DNA of 56,310 bases from JBFMFR01 sp040752025 (GTDB lineage Bacteria; Chloroflexota; Anaerolineae; Anaerolineales; UBA4823), in contig JBFMFR010000047.1 of assembly GCA_040752025.1 (NCBI GenBank), positions 1-56,310 on the forward strand. Direction: 5' to 3'. Each line of letters begins with the position of its first letter. The stretch's first letter is position 1. Both the position numbers and the translations under genes were made by a program. Below the pieces are notes generated by a model. That model saw only the letters and a list, made by a program, of their open reading frames with translations, ran no database searches and was not told the origin of the DNA. Positions 49,208 through 56,310 of the stretch are shown here, one piece after another.

Positions 49208-49864
49208 TTACAGCTCTACAAACAAATAGCGCGCCGTAGGAAAGCCCAGGGAAACCTCCCGGTCTTCGACGCGCAATGTGATCGTTTGATTGAAAGGCAA
49301 TACCTCTTGGACAATTGCGGTGCACCCTGGCAGGATACCTTTCTCTTCGAGGAAAGCCAACAGCCCGGGGGTTTCCTCAGCCAATTCGTGCACGCGCCGG
49401 ATGGTGACGCTCTGCCCTGCTGGCACAGCGGCCAGAGGCACCCAGTCCGCCACGACCGACTCGTGGCCCGGCATGGGGTTACCGTGCGGGCAGGTGCGCG
49501 GGTCGTTCCACTCCTTGACCAACGCAGCCTCCAATTCATCAGAAATGGCATGTTCCATCTGGTGTGCATGCTCGTGAGCCTTTGACCAGGAAAGCAAACG
49601 CACCAGCATCCATTCTGCCAGCATATGGCGGCGCATGACTGTGCGAGCAGCCTGCAATCCGGATGAAGTCAAACGTGGGCCTTGAGGGTTATCCAGCGCC
49701 ACCAACCCATGGCGCGACATGCGCTTGAGGGTGTTGGTTACTGTGGGGGGTTTGACGCCCAACAGTTCCGCCAGTCGCGCTCCGACCACCGGCTCGTTGT
49801 CGCGCTCCAATACGAATAACAAACTGAGGTAATCTTCAATTGTAGGAGAAGGTTGCGATTGCAT
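49208..49864 (-). CDS. DtxR/MntR-type metal-dependent regulator with FeoA-like domain
   Basis: A 218-residue regulator. The N-terminal winged helix (TIEDYLSLLFVLERDNEPVVGARLAELLGVKPPTVTNTLKRMSRHGLV) is followed by a dimerisation and metal-binding domain (RRHMLAEWMLVRLL, HEHAHQMEHAISDELEAAL, DPRTCPHGNPMP). The C-terminal 75 residues form an SH3-like FeoA domain (SVTIRRVHELAEETPGLLAFLEEKGILPGCTAIV). The HEHAHQMEH and CPHGNPMP stretches carry the usual metal ligands. It is divergent from feoB with a 16-base palindrome between them, so iron- or manganese-dependent repression of ferrous iron uptake is the clear inference. Confidence 0.93.
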   Translation of the reverse strand: MQSQPSPTIEDYLSLLFVLERDNEPVVGARLAELLGVKPPTVTNTLKRMSRHGLVALDNPQGPRLTSSGLQAARTVMRRHMLAEWMLVRLLSWSKAHEHAHQMEHAISDELEAALVKEWNDPRTCPHGNPMPGHESVVADWVPLAAVPAGQSVTIRRVHELAEETPGLLAFLEEKGILPGCTAIVQEVLPFNQTITLRVEDREVSLGFPTARYLFVEL

Positions 49865-49924
49865 GGTTCACCAGCACGGGTACTTACGAATCAGAAAAGT
49901 GACTTCCCTTGCCAAATCGGAGTG

Positions 49925-49940
49925 ATTAGTATATACTAAT
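49925..49940. promoter_or_regulatory. palindromic operator between dtxR-type gene and feoB
   Basis: ATTAGTATATACTAAT is a perfect 16-base palindrome, 85 bases before the feoB ATG and 61 before the regulator ATG. It contains a TATACT usable as -10 toward the regulator. Position and symmetry fit a DtxR-family binding site, though the sequence differs from the corynebacterial consensus. Confidence 0.6.
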
Positions 49941-50014
49941 ATCAATCATTATTAGACCATAATCTATATACAAATCCTGGAATCATTATATCCTGTCATC
50001 CAGAAAGGTGCAAT

Positions 50015-50029
50015 ATGCGCAAACAATGA
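50015..50029 (+). CDS. 4-codon leader ORF overlapping the feoB start
   Basis: ATG CGC AAA CAA TGA follows AAAGG by 6 bases, the best ribosome site here. Its TGA overlaps the feoB ATG at 50026 in an ATGA junction. Ribosomes could terminate and restart on feoB, which otherwise has AAAGG 17 bases away. It may be fortuitous. Confidence 0.35.
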   Translation: MRKQ

Positions 50030-52065
50030 GCGATTGTCACAGTTCACTTCAGACCACCCCTGTGATTATCCGGGATTCCGGGGAGAAAACGGCCCTGGTA
50101 GCTCTGGCTGGACAGCCCAACATGGGCAAATCCACCCTGTTCAACCTGCTGACGGGTCTTAGCCAACATGTGGGCAACTGGCCCGGCAAAACCGTAGAGC
50201 GCAAAGCAGGCACGTTCACGTACAACCAGCGCACCATCCAACTGGTAGATTTGCCCGGCACTTACAGCCTGACGGCCAATTCACCCGAGGAAATCATCGC
50301 TCGCGAGTTCATCCTGCGGGAGCAACCGGATGTGGTTATCGCGCTGGTCAGCGCAGCCAACCTGGAGCGCAGCCTGTACCTGGTGGCAGAGCTGGTCACC
50401 CTGCCCGCCCCGCTGGTGATCGGATTGAACATGATGGACGTTGCCAGGCAGGAGGGGGTGCATGTAGAGCCAGAAGTATTGCAGGCTGCCCTGGGAGTGC
50501 CGGTAATCGCCATGACCGCCACGCGCGCCAGCGGGGTGAGTGAACTGCTCCAGGAAGTGGACCGCCTGCTCTCCGGCAGCGAGATCGCCTCGCCGCGCAT
50601 CCCGGAAATCCGCCCAGACCACCGAGAGGTGCTCGAAACCGTCGAGCAGGCCATCACCGGTTTCGTACCGGCGCCGTACCCAACTGACTGGGTGGCGCTC
50701 AAGCTGTTAGAGGGCGATACTGAAATCACCAATCTCATGCGAGTTGAACTGCCTGCAGAACGCTGGGAAGTGGTACACGAACAACTCAAAGCGCACGAGG
50801 ATGCCCTGCTGGCAATTGCTTCGGGGCGCTACGAATGGATCGAACGCATGATCCGGGCCGCGGTTGTGCGTCCCAAAACCGGGCCGGTCAGCCTGACGCA
50901 GCGCCTCGACCGGTGGGCGGCGCACCCGCTATGGGGCCTTGTGGTTCTGGCGAGCATGCTGGGACTGGTCTTCTGGCTAACGTTCGCGGTCGGCGCGCCG
51001 ATGCAAGCATGGCTGGATGCCAACCTGGTGGGGAGGTTTTCGAGCCTGGCAGCATCTGTTCTGGCCAACGCCCCGAGCTGGCTGCGGGGACTGGTGGTGG
51101 ATGGGATGATCGGCGGGGTTGGATCGGTGATCACTTTCCTGCCAATCCTGGTGATCTTCTTTGCAGCCCTTGGCTTCCTGGAGGATGTGGGCTACATGGC
51201 CCGGGCGGCGTTTGTGATGGATAACTTCATGCACATCATGGGTTTGCATGGCAAATCTTTCCTGCCGTTGTTCCTGGGCTTTGGCTGCAACGTGCCGGCC
51301 GTTATGGGCACACGTGTGATCGATTCGAAGCCGGCGCGCCTGCTGACGATTCTGTTAGCCCCACTGGTACCCTGCACGGCGCGCCTGGCGGTCGTAGCCT
51401 TCCTGGCCCCAGCATTCTTTGGATCGCAGGCCATGCTGGTATCCTGGGGGCTGGTGCTGCTCTCGCTGGCCACCCTGGCCATCCTGGGAGCGGTGCTTAG
51501 CCGCACCATTTTTCGCGGCGAACGTTCCGCCTTTATCATGGAAATGCCGCTTTACCACCTGCCCAACGCGCGCACGATTGGCCTGCTGGTCTGGCAACGC
51601 GCTGTATCCTTCCTCAAAAAGGCAGGCACAACCATCCTGGTCATTTCGATCGTGATTTGGGCGTTATCGGTATTGCCTGGCGGCGATTTGGAAACAAGTT
51701 ACCTGGCGTCTGCCGGGCGGCTGCTGGAACCAGTGGGGCGGTGGATGGGCATGGACTGGCGGCTGGTGGTGGCCTTACTAGCCAGTTTTGTGGCCAAGGA
51801 GAATTCGATCGCCACGCTGGGCGTGATCTTCAGCACAACCGAGCAAGCCGGGCTGGCGCAAACCCTGGCAGGGACCTTCTCGCCCGCCACCGGGCTGGCA
51901 TTCCTGACGGTTTCGCTGCTATTTATCCCTTGCAGCGCAACCGTAGCCGTGATCCGCCAGGAAACTGGCTCGTGGCGCTGGACAATGTTTAATGTAGGTT
52001 TACTCCTGGCGATTTCGATTGCGATGGGCTGCGGTGTGTATTGGCTGGCGGTTCGGGTACTATGA
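50026..52065 (+). CDS. feoB: ferrous iron transporter FeoB
   Basis: A 679-residue Fe(II) importer from the ATG at 50026 (an in-frame GTG at 50008 is an alternative). The N-terminal G domain has G1 GQPNMGKST, G3 DLPGTYSL and G4 NMMD. A helical spacer follows, then the membrane domain with the two gate motifs GFGCNVPAVMGTR and LVPCTARLAV, both with their Cys, and a later FIPCSATVAVIRQE. It is shorter than E. coli FeoB (773) at the C-terminus, as is common outside Proteobacteria. No separate feoA gene is adjacent; the only FeoA-like domain is fused to the divergent regulator. Confidence 0.95.
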   Translation: MSDCHSSLQTTPVIIRDSGEKTALVALAGQPNMGKSTLFNLLTGLSQHVGNWPGKTVERKAGTFTYNQRTIQLVDLPGTYSLTANSPEEIIAREFILREQPDVVIALVSAANLERSLYLVAELVTLPAPLVIGLNMMDVARQEGVHVEPEVLQAALGVPVIAMTATRASGVSELLQEVDRLLSGSEIASPRIPEIRPDHREVLETVEQAITGFVPAPYPTDWVALKLLEGDTEITNLMRVELPAERWEVVHEQLKAHEDALLAIASGRYEWIERMIRAAVVRPKTGPVSLTQRLDRWAAHPLWGLVVLASMLGLVFWLTFAVGAPMQAWLDANLVGRFSSLAASVLANAPSWLRGLVVDGMIGGVGSVITFLPILVIFFAALGFLEDVGYMARAAFVMDNFMHIMGLHGKSFLPLFLGFGCNVPAVMGTRVIDSKPARLLTILLAPLVPCTARLAVVAFLAPAFFGSQAMLVSWGLVLLSLATLAILGAVLSRTIFRGERSAFIMEMPLYHLPNARTIGLLVWQRAVSFLKKAGTTILVISIVIWALSVLPGGDLETSYLASAGRLLEPVGRWMGMDWRLVVALLASFVAKENSIATLGVIFSTTEQAGLAQTLAGTFSPATGLAFLTVSLLFIPCSATVAVIRQETGSWRWTMFNVGLLLAISIAMGCGVYWLAVRVL

Positions 52066-52098
52066 GGACAACCAGGCAGTTGGCAGCCGGGCGCAGGA

Positions 52099-53247
52099 TC
52101 AGGCGCCTGGCGCAGCAGCATCCAAAGCCAGACGCCTGGCGGGTGTTTTCATGCCCAGGGCAAAACGCAAGGGAGCAACGCGGCGGGCGGCTTCGTAAAC
52201 CAGGAAAGTCGCCAGCGTGCTGAGTAAGACAATCAGGGGATATTTGACCATCCAGCCCAGGGGCAGCCGGATGAGCCCATAGCCCACCAGGGTAGTAACT
52301 GGCAAATGCAGAATGTAGAACGGGAAAGACGAGGCCGTAAGATAAGCCAGTACTTTCCCACCGCGGGTCAAGAAACGGTGACCCAGCCCCAGGATGCCCA
52401 GCACCCACAGCCAGCGGTTGAACTGTTCCATCAGGCCGTAGACGATCCACAGGGCCGACCACTCGGGGGCCTGCACACGCCAGGCCAGGCGCAGGTATTG
52501 GAAAAACACGCCAACCAGCAGCGCCAGCCAGGTATGCCGGTCGATGGCTTGCTGGTAGCGCTCATCGGTCATCAATACGTACCCGAAGAAGAACACGCTA
52601 AAATAAACCAGCGGGTTTTTATCGCCGAGCAGGTCAATGGAGGCCGCCAGGGCCAGCGGCAGGGCGAACAGAAAGACCGCCAGCGGCTTCTCGAAGAATC
52701 CGGCCAGGCGACGCAAGGCGGCCTGGCTGCCCAGGCGGCGCAATTGCACGAAGAACGGCAGCGCCAACAGCGAGAAAAGAAACAGGTAGAGGATGAACCA
52801 CAGATGGGCCGGAGTAAACGTACCGCCGATGCCGTCCAGGTGCGCCGGGTCGATGCGGAAAAAACCCTGGTAATGCTGCCAGAACGAAATTTGCCGGCCC
52901 CTGGAGAGCTGGGTGAGGTAGGTCATGGGCGGCAGGAGGAAGACGACGCCAAACAGCAGCGGGATAAACAGGCGCGTGAAGCGCTCTTGCAAATATTGAG
53001 ACCAGGAACGCACACCCAACGCCAGGAAACTGGTCATGCCGGCGACGACGAACAGCAGCGGCATGTGGAACTGGTGGATGCAGCCGGCCATCGCATCCAG
53101 GAAGCGGCTGTTGACCGTGTCTTTGACGTACATGATCGAATAGGGGTTTTGAACGAAGATCAGGGCGGCATGGAAGGGCACTAACAGCAGTACCGCCAGG
53201 ACGCGCAGCCAGTCCAGGTCATTACGGCGTCGAGCAGAACCAGTCAT
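52099..53247 (-). CDS. acyltransferase family 3 membrane protein
   Basis: A 382-residue integral membrane protein from the ATG at 53247, which follows AAGGAG; the longer frame to 53412 runs into the neighbour and is rejected. It begins with the family pattern RRRNDLDWLRVLAVLLLVPFHAALIF, with the conserved R and the His of the first helix, and has about ten hydrophobic segments. FHMPLLFVVAGMTSFLALG and RFTRLFIPLLFGVVFLLPPMTYL are further family signs. Members O-acylate sugars of glycans or antibiotics at the membrane; OpgC-like modification is possible. It is convergent with feoB, with a 33-base gap. Confidence 0.88.
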   Translation of the reverse strand: MTGSARRRNDLDWLRVLAVLLLVPFHAALIFVQNPYSIMYVKDTVNSRFLDAMAGCIHQFHMPLLFVVAGMTSFLALGVRSWSQYLQERFTRLFIPLLFGVVFLLPPMTYLTQLSRGRQISFWQHYQGFFRIDPAHLDGIGGTFTPAHLWFILYLFLFSLLALPFFVQLRRLGSQAALRRLAGFFEKPLAVFLFALPLALAASIDLLGDKNPLVYFSVFFFGYVLMTDERYQQAIDRHTWLALLVGVFFQYLRLAWRVQAPEWSALWIVYGLMEQFNRWLWVLGILGLGHRFLTRGGKVLAYLTASSFPFYILHLPVTTLVGYGLIRLPLGWMVKYPLIVLLSTLATFLVYEAARRVAPLRFALGMKTPARRLALDAAAPGA

Positions 53248-53293
53248 GATAGACTCCTTCTCAGCGTTCACGGAACGATTTACTCGCGCAGGC

Positions 53294-53857
53294 CTACTTT
53301 GCAGGCGGGCCCCCTGGCGGCAGCCCAGCCTGCCCGAACACAGCCAGGTCGGGCCAGACGTAGGCCACATCCACCAGCGGCTCCCCGCCAATCTCGACCA
53401 CTTTCTCGCCATTCCTGCGCCCGCCGAGCTTCTCGTAGAAACGGCAGGCCGGGTTGTCCTTCAACACCCAGATGACCAGCGAGCTGTAGCCCTGGCGAGC
53501 CAGCTCGCCGGCCAGGCGCTCGACCAGCAGCCGGCCGCAGCCCAGGCCCTGGAAGGCCGGCAGCACATATAACACATACAGCTCCCCGTCGAAGCCCTCC
53601 AGGGGCTCACGCAGCGGGCCGCCCGAGACCAGCGCCACGATCTGGCCCGCCTGGGTCTCGGCCACGAAGGTCAGCTCGCCCTGCGGGTCGGACAGGTGCT
53701 CAATCCAGCCCGCCTGGCAGCGCGCGTAGCTCAGGTTGGCCAGGTGCTCGTCCGATACGATGCCGACGTAAGCGGCGCGCCAGGTGTCCACGTGGACACG
53801 CGCCATGGCGCGAGCATCGTCGATCTGGGCGGGGCGGATGGCAAGGGTGGTGGTCAT
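53294..53857 (-). CDS. GNAT-family N-acetyltransferase
   Basis: A 187-residue GNAT protein: LAIRPAQIDDARAMARVHVDTWRAAYVGIVSDEHLANLSYA at the N-terminus, LYVLYVLPAFQGLGCGRLLVERLAGELARQG with the acetyl-CoA-binding QGLGCG loop, and WVLKDNPACRFYEKLGGRRNGEKV, the common GNAT end. It acetylates an amine of unknown identity. It lies upstream of the acyltransferase gene on the same strand with a 46-base gap. The ribosome site is weak. Confidence 0.9.
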   Translation of the reverse strand: MTTTLAIRPAQIDDARAMARVHVDTWRAAYVGIVSDEHLANLSYARCQAGWIEHLSDPQGELTFVAETQAGQIVALVSGGPLREPLEGFDGELYVLYVLPAFQGLGCGRLLVERLAGELARQGYSSLVIWVLKDNPACRFYEKLGGRRNGEKVVEIGGEPLVDVAYVWPDLAVFGQAGLPPGGPPAK

Positions 53858-53968
53858 GGGGGCAAAGAGGTTGGTCTCGCCCGATTATAAACCGTTTCCG
53901 GGTTTTTGCACGCACCACCGGGCAAGTTGCCACTTGACTTTAGGCCCGATTTTCGCCATACTCAGGCT

Positions 53969-54877
53969 ATGAATTTGCGCCTGCGCTTCTTGCTCACGCT
54001 GGCGCTGGGGTTGGCCGCCTGCCGGGCCAGCAGCGCCGCCCCGGCGACCGTCACAGCGTCGCTCATGCCGGAAACCCTGCTGCCTGCCAGGAGCATCACA
54101 CCTGCCCCAACGGCGACGCCCACAATCACATCCACGGCTACACGCACAGACACGCCGCTGCCCATACCCTCCCCTTCCCCGGCCGCCAGCAGCACGCCTT
54201 CGGCCACGCTGCGCCCGGAGTTTGCCCCGACGCTGGCACCGGTCGAGGCGGGGCTGATCACCAACGGCAGCCGCCAGCAGCCCTATGTGGCGCTGACTTT
54301 CGACCTGTGCCAGAAGCCGGAATACCCGGCGGGCTTCGACCAAGGCATTTTCGAGGCGCTGGTGGCCGCCAGCGCCCCGGCGACTTTCTTCGTGGGCGGC
54401 GATTGGGCCCGCACCCATCCCGACGAGACCCGCCTACTGGCGAGCGTCGCCTACTTCGAGCTGGGCAACCACTCGTGGAGCCACCCGGACCTGCCGGGGC
54501 TCTCGCGCCCGGAACTCGACCAGGAGATTTTGAAGACCCAACAAATCCTGTACGAGCTGACTGGCGAGCAGCCGCGCCTGTTCCGCCTGCCAGCGGGGTT
54601 ATACAACAACGCCGTGCTGCGGGTGATCGCCGCGCATGGGCTGTACACCATCCAATGGGACGTGGTCACGGCCGACCCGGTGCCCGACAACCAGGCCGAC
54701 AACATCAACCGCATCGTGCGCGAAAACGCCCAGAACGGCTCGATCATCATCATGCACGCCAACGGGCGCGGCTGGCACACCGCCGAAGCCCTGCCGGCGA
54801 TGATCAAATACCTGCGGGGGCAGGGCTACCGGCTGGTGACGGTGTCGCAGTTGCTGGGGTTAGAGCCAATAGAGTAA
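53969..54877 (+). CDS. polysaccharide deacetylase (NodB/CE4) lipoprotein
   Basis: A 302-residue protein from the ATG at 53969; the longer frame is rejected because this start gives a proper signal peptide with lipobox GLAAC (C18). A Thr/Pro-rich linker (20-90) is followed by the NodB domain: motif 1 TFDLCQ (Leu in place of the second Asp), motif 2 NHSWSHPD with both metal His, motif 3 RLPAG and motif 5 IIIMHANGRG. The Asp change in motif 1 affects a metal ligand, though TFDL variants are known in active members. It probably de-N-acetylates cell-surface glycan on the outer face of the membrane. Confidence 0.9.
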   Translation: MNLRLRFLLTLALGLAACRASSAAPATVTASLMPETLLPARSITPAPTATPTITSTATRTDTPLPIPSPSPAASSTPSATLRPEFAPTLAPVEAGLITNGSRQQPYVALTFDLCQKPEYPAGFDQGIFEALVAASAPATFFVGGDWARTHPDETRLLASVAYFELGNHSWSHPDLPGLSRPELDQEILKTQQILYELTGEQPRLFRLPAGLYNNAVLRVIAAHGLYTIQWDVVTADPVPDNQADNINRIVRENAQNGSIIIMHANGRGWHTAEALPAMIKYLRGQGYRLVTVSQLLGLEPIE

Positions 54878-54924
54878 GGACCAGCCCATGCATACACGTT
54901 CGTTGATCGGCAAATTTTATCTTC

Positions 54925-55020
54925 ACCACGGAGATCACAGAGCAGGCACGGAGACCACTGAGTCTTTCTATTTCTCAGAAAACTCCGTGCTCTCCGTGGC
55001 TCTTCTCCGTGGTCTCCGTG
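54925..55020. repeat. CACGGAG-type interspersed repeat
   Basis: A cluster of CACGGAG units in direct orientation (ACCACGGAGATCAC, CACGGAGACCAC) is followed by the same in reverse (CTCCGTG several times). CACGGAGACCAC (54947-54958) and GTGGTCTCCGTG (55009-55020) are an exact 12-base inverted pair. CTGAG/CTCAG lies inside. The hyphenated hairpin has no coding sense and matches the style of dispersed CACGGAG repeats in various bacteria. The remaining gap to 55172 shows no supported gene. Confidence 0.6.
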
Positions 55021-55172
55021 TTAATTTGCACCGTCCCCACACCACCGTCGCGCCGGGTGCGTATGCTTTGCCAGCCTGGCTGTACATTCTGCTCATCGTT
55101 GCGCTGGCCTGCGGTGGCTGCGGAGGAGTCTCTATCAGGTTTTCTTGTTGACAATGCAGGAGTGGACAACCC

Positions 55173-55666
55173 ATGAAGAAAACTGGAAGGGATCAGCTAT
55201 GGGTAACTGTGTTGGTTGTCAGCTTGGTGTGCCTGCTCGGAATCTTGAGTGTAGTGTATTTCGTAAATTGGTGCAACGACCAGTACAACACGTTGATTGA
55301 GGCCGAAGAGCAGGCTATCCCTAAGTTTGTGGAGTTGATCTTACAGTTATCTACGGTGACATAGACGGGAAAAAGATCCAAGCGGGAAGAGTCAGGGCGT
55401 ACTATGATATATTGCTCATGCAAAGGGGATGGGCAAGAGATGGTCAGCTTGGTGATTGCGGGGGGATATATTTTCGTGATACTTCTTGCGTTTCTGTTTC
55501 TTTTCCTTATGGTAGAGATGAGTGGAGTAGTTACTATATATCGATTTGGCATGATTTCGAACACCAGGAGTTCAGTCCCAAGCTGCCGCCATTGTGGTTG
55601 GTCAATTTACTCGAATTTGGTGAAACACGCATTCTAATCTGTCCACCGCCAGGTGCTGTACCTTGA
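55173..55666 (+). pseudogene. small membrane-anchored protein, apparent one-base frameshift
   Basis: The first part (55173-55364, 63 codons) starts MKKTGRDQLWVTVLVVSLVC with one transmembrane helix (residues 9-31). After residue 50 the reading continues sensibly in another frame (GVDLTVIYGDIDGKKI and about 90 more codons to 55666). Adding one T at the TTT near 55327-55329 would join both into one protein of about 164 residues. AGGAG precedes the ATG. The 84-codon frame starting at 55412 would be its C-terminal part. No family is recognised. It is either a recent pseudogene, a sequencing slip, or two independent small ORFs. Confidence 0.45.
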
Positions 55667-55696
55667 CATTTCTGTGGGATTCATAACCTGCGAGCG

Positions 55697-55749
55697 GGCA
55701 ACCTGCGGGACGCGTTGCCGGACGGGCGAAGGGCGGGGCTCTTCGCCCG
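55697..55749. other. two GC-rich hairpins downstream of the PPOX gene
   Basis: GGCAAC (55697-55702) pairs with GTTGCC (55714-55719), and CGGGCGAAG (55723-55731) pairs exactly with CTTCGCCCG (55741-55749). They lie in the gap between two convergent genes and may act as a bidirectional transcription barrier, although T-tracts are lacking. Confidence 0.45.
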
Positions 55750-55792
55750 GAGGTGTTTGTCAATAAAGGCTGTGACCTTATTGTAGAAGATT

Positions 55793-56235
55793 TCAATCGA
55801 ACTTCCAACGCGTCGTATTATCCGGGAATTTGGTCCAGGCGAAGGCTTTGTGGACGGTGAGCCGATACAACCCGCCTGTTTGCCAGGTATCGGGGCCGGG
55901 CGAGTAATTCCGGTCGGCGTATTTGGCGCTGTAGGCCGCAGCCAGTTTTTCTGCCAGGGGGCGTTCCACACCCACGATCTCGTGCGCTTCGCCTTCCAGG
56001 ACGACCACGTCCTCTCCGCTTTCCAGGTGTACAACCACTGCCGGGTTGGCGGCGATGTTGCGCCCGCGCCGGGTACGCGGGCTGCCGTCGAAGTACAGGC
56101 TGCCTTCGACGAACACGCCCCATACCGGCATCGTATGGGGTGTGTTGTGCGGGTTGATCGTGGCGGCCCAATAATTGCGCGCTTTTGTTAGCGCGCCAAA
56201 GTAATGGGGCGCGCCCTTGATAAAAATTGGCTCAC
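55793..56235 (-). CDS. pyridoxamine-5'-phosphate-oxidase (PPOX) family protein with N-terminal frameshift
   Basis: From the ATG at 56131 the frame gives 112 residues starting MPVWGVFVEGSLYFDGSPRTRR, and has ANPAVVVHLESGEDVVVLEG, a split-barrel FMN- or F420-binding protein. Upstream the same frame reads on as typical family sequence (APHYFGALTKARNYWAATIN, then PHNTPHT) but has no ATG, GTG or TTG. A GTG at 56235 with AGGA before it (MSQF...) is one base out of frame. Inserting one T in the T5 run at 56222-56226 joins them into about 148 residues. So the gene is either broken, recently mutated or wrongly read there. Function would be flavin- or F420-dependent oxidation of an unknown substrate. 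Confidence 0.75.
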
Positions 56236-56248
56236 AGGAGTATCCTCG

Positions 56249-56293
56249 ATGTCTCTATACCGCCGAAAGGCGATCATCGGGAGACCCATATGA
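56249..56293 (+). CDS. 14-codon leader ORF at the window end
   Basis: ATG at 56249 (AGGAG 8 bases before) encodes MSLYRRKAIIGRPI and stops at a TGA that overlaps the next ATG (ATGA, 56290-56293). It may be a translationally coupled leader, or simply chance. Low support. Confidence 0.25.
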   Translation: MSLYRRKAIIGRPI

Positions 56294-56310
56294 GCCAACT
56301 GGTAATGATG
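56290..56310 (+). CDS. start of a gene cut by the window end
   Basis: ATG at 56290 with GGGAG seven bases before it opens a frame (MSQLVMM) that runs off the window. The product cannot be identified. Confidence 0.35.

Noticed and set aside
52078..52110. GGCGC...GCGCC hairpin between feoB and the acyltransferase gene
   Set aside because: Five-base stem, partly inside coding sequence and with no T-tract; not convincing as a terminator.
54888..55151. 87-codon ORF with a hydrophobic end
   Set aside because: Most of it is the CACGGAG repeat read as protein; no ribosome site or family resemblance.

Overview
The window looks like accessory and metabolic chromosome from a Chloroflexota-type (Anaerolineae-like) bacterium. 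This is an inference from style: moderately GC-rich DNA, many lipoproteins whose lipobox is followed by a long Pro/Thr/Ser linker, a WD40 lipoprotein, a solute-binding lipoprotein with a repeated VVVTQEV linker, stacked ABC sugar and amino-acid importers, and a tungsten-type aldehyde oxidoreductase. No rRNA, tRNA, CRISPR array, phage or intact insertion sequence was seen.

Layout. 0.1-3.2 kb: a divergent sugar-acid pair (FAH-family hydrolase, YjhG-type xylonate dehydratase). 3.2-9.2 kb: WD40 lipoprotein, then a MarR regulator and a heterodimeric ABC exporter behind a near-consensus promoter that overlaps a palindrome. 9.2-14.9 kb: a complete branched-chain amino-acid (liv) importer, livK-H-M-G-F, on the minus strand, with a hairpin after livK. 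14.9-16.2 kb: DEAD-box helicase. 16.3-28.3 kb: a minus-strand glycoside operon with a LacI regulator (binding lipoprotein, two permeases, GH4, GH31, URO-D-like protein, phosphotriesterase-family hydrolase, NAD-dependent epimerase). 28.4-33.1 kb: a candidate MITE, a binding-protein-fold protein with no signal peptide, and a soluble hybrid histidine kinase.

33.2-47.3 kb is the most unusual part. A nine-gene minus-strand operon (Tm-1-like protein, DUF1097-type membrane protein, two proteins that together make up a PEP-synthase/phenylphosphate-synthase-like phosphotransferase, AOR, cyclase, MoaD/ThiS-like protein, HprK-like P-loop protein, GntR regulator) faces a plus-strand operon (SDR, E1 alpha, E1 beta, E2 of an acetoin-dehydrogenase-like complex) across one AT-rich divergent promoter with overlapping palindromes. 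A fragment of a second GntR-type regulator lies just after the E2 gene. A working model is oxidation and thiolytic cleavage of a hydroxyketone, with the released aldehyde taken by AOR; the phosphotransferase and HprK-like parts are not explained by any pathway I know.

47.3-56.3 kb: SRPBCC protein, DJ-1/PfpI-type lipoprotein, DtxR-type regulator divergent from feoB with a palindromic operator between them, acyltransferase, GNAT, polysaccharide deacetylase lipoprotein, a CACGGAG-type interspersed repeat, a small membrane-protein gene that looks frameshifted, and a PPOX-family gene with an apparent one-base frameshift near its start. All calls come from reading the sequence; no database search was run.
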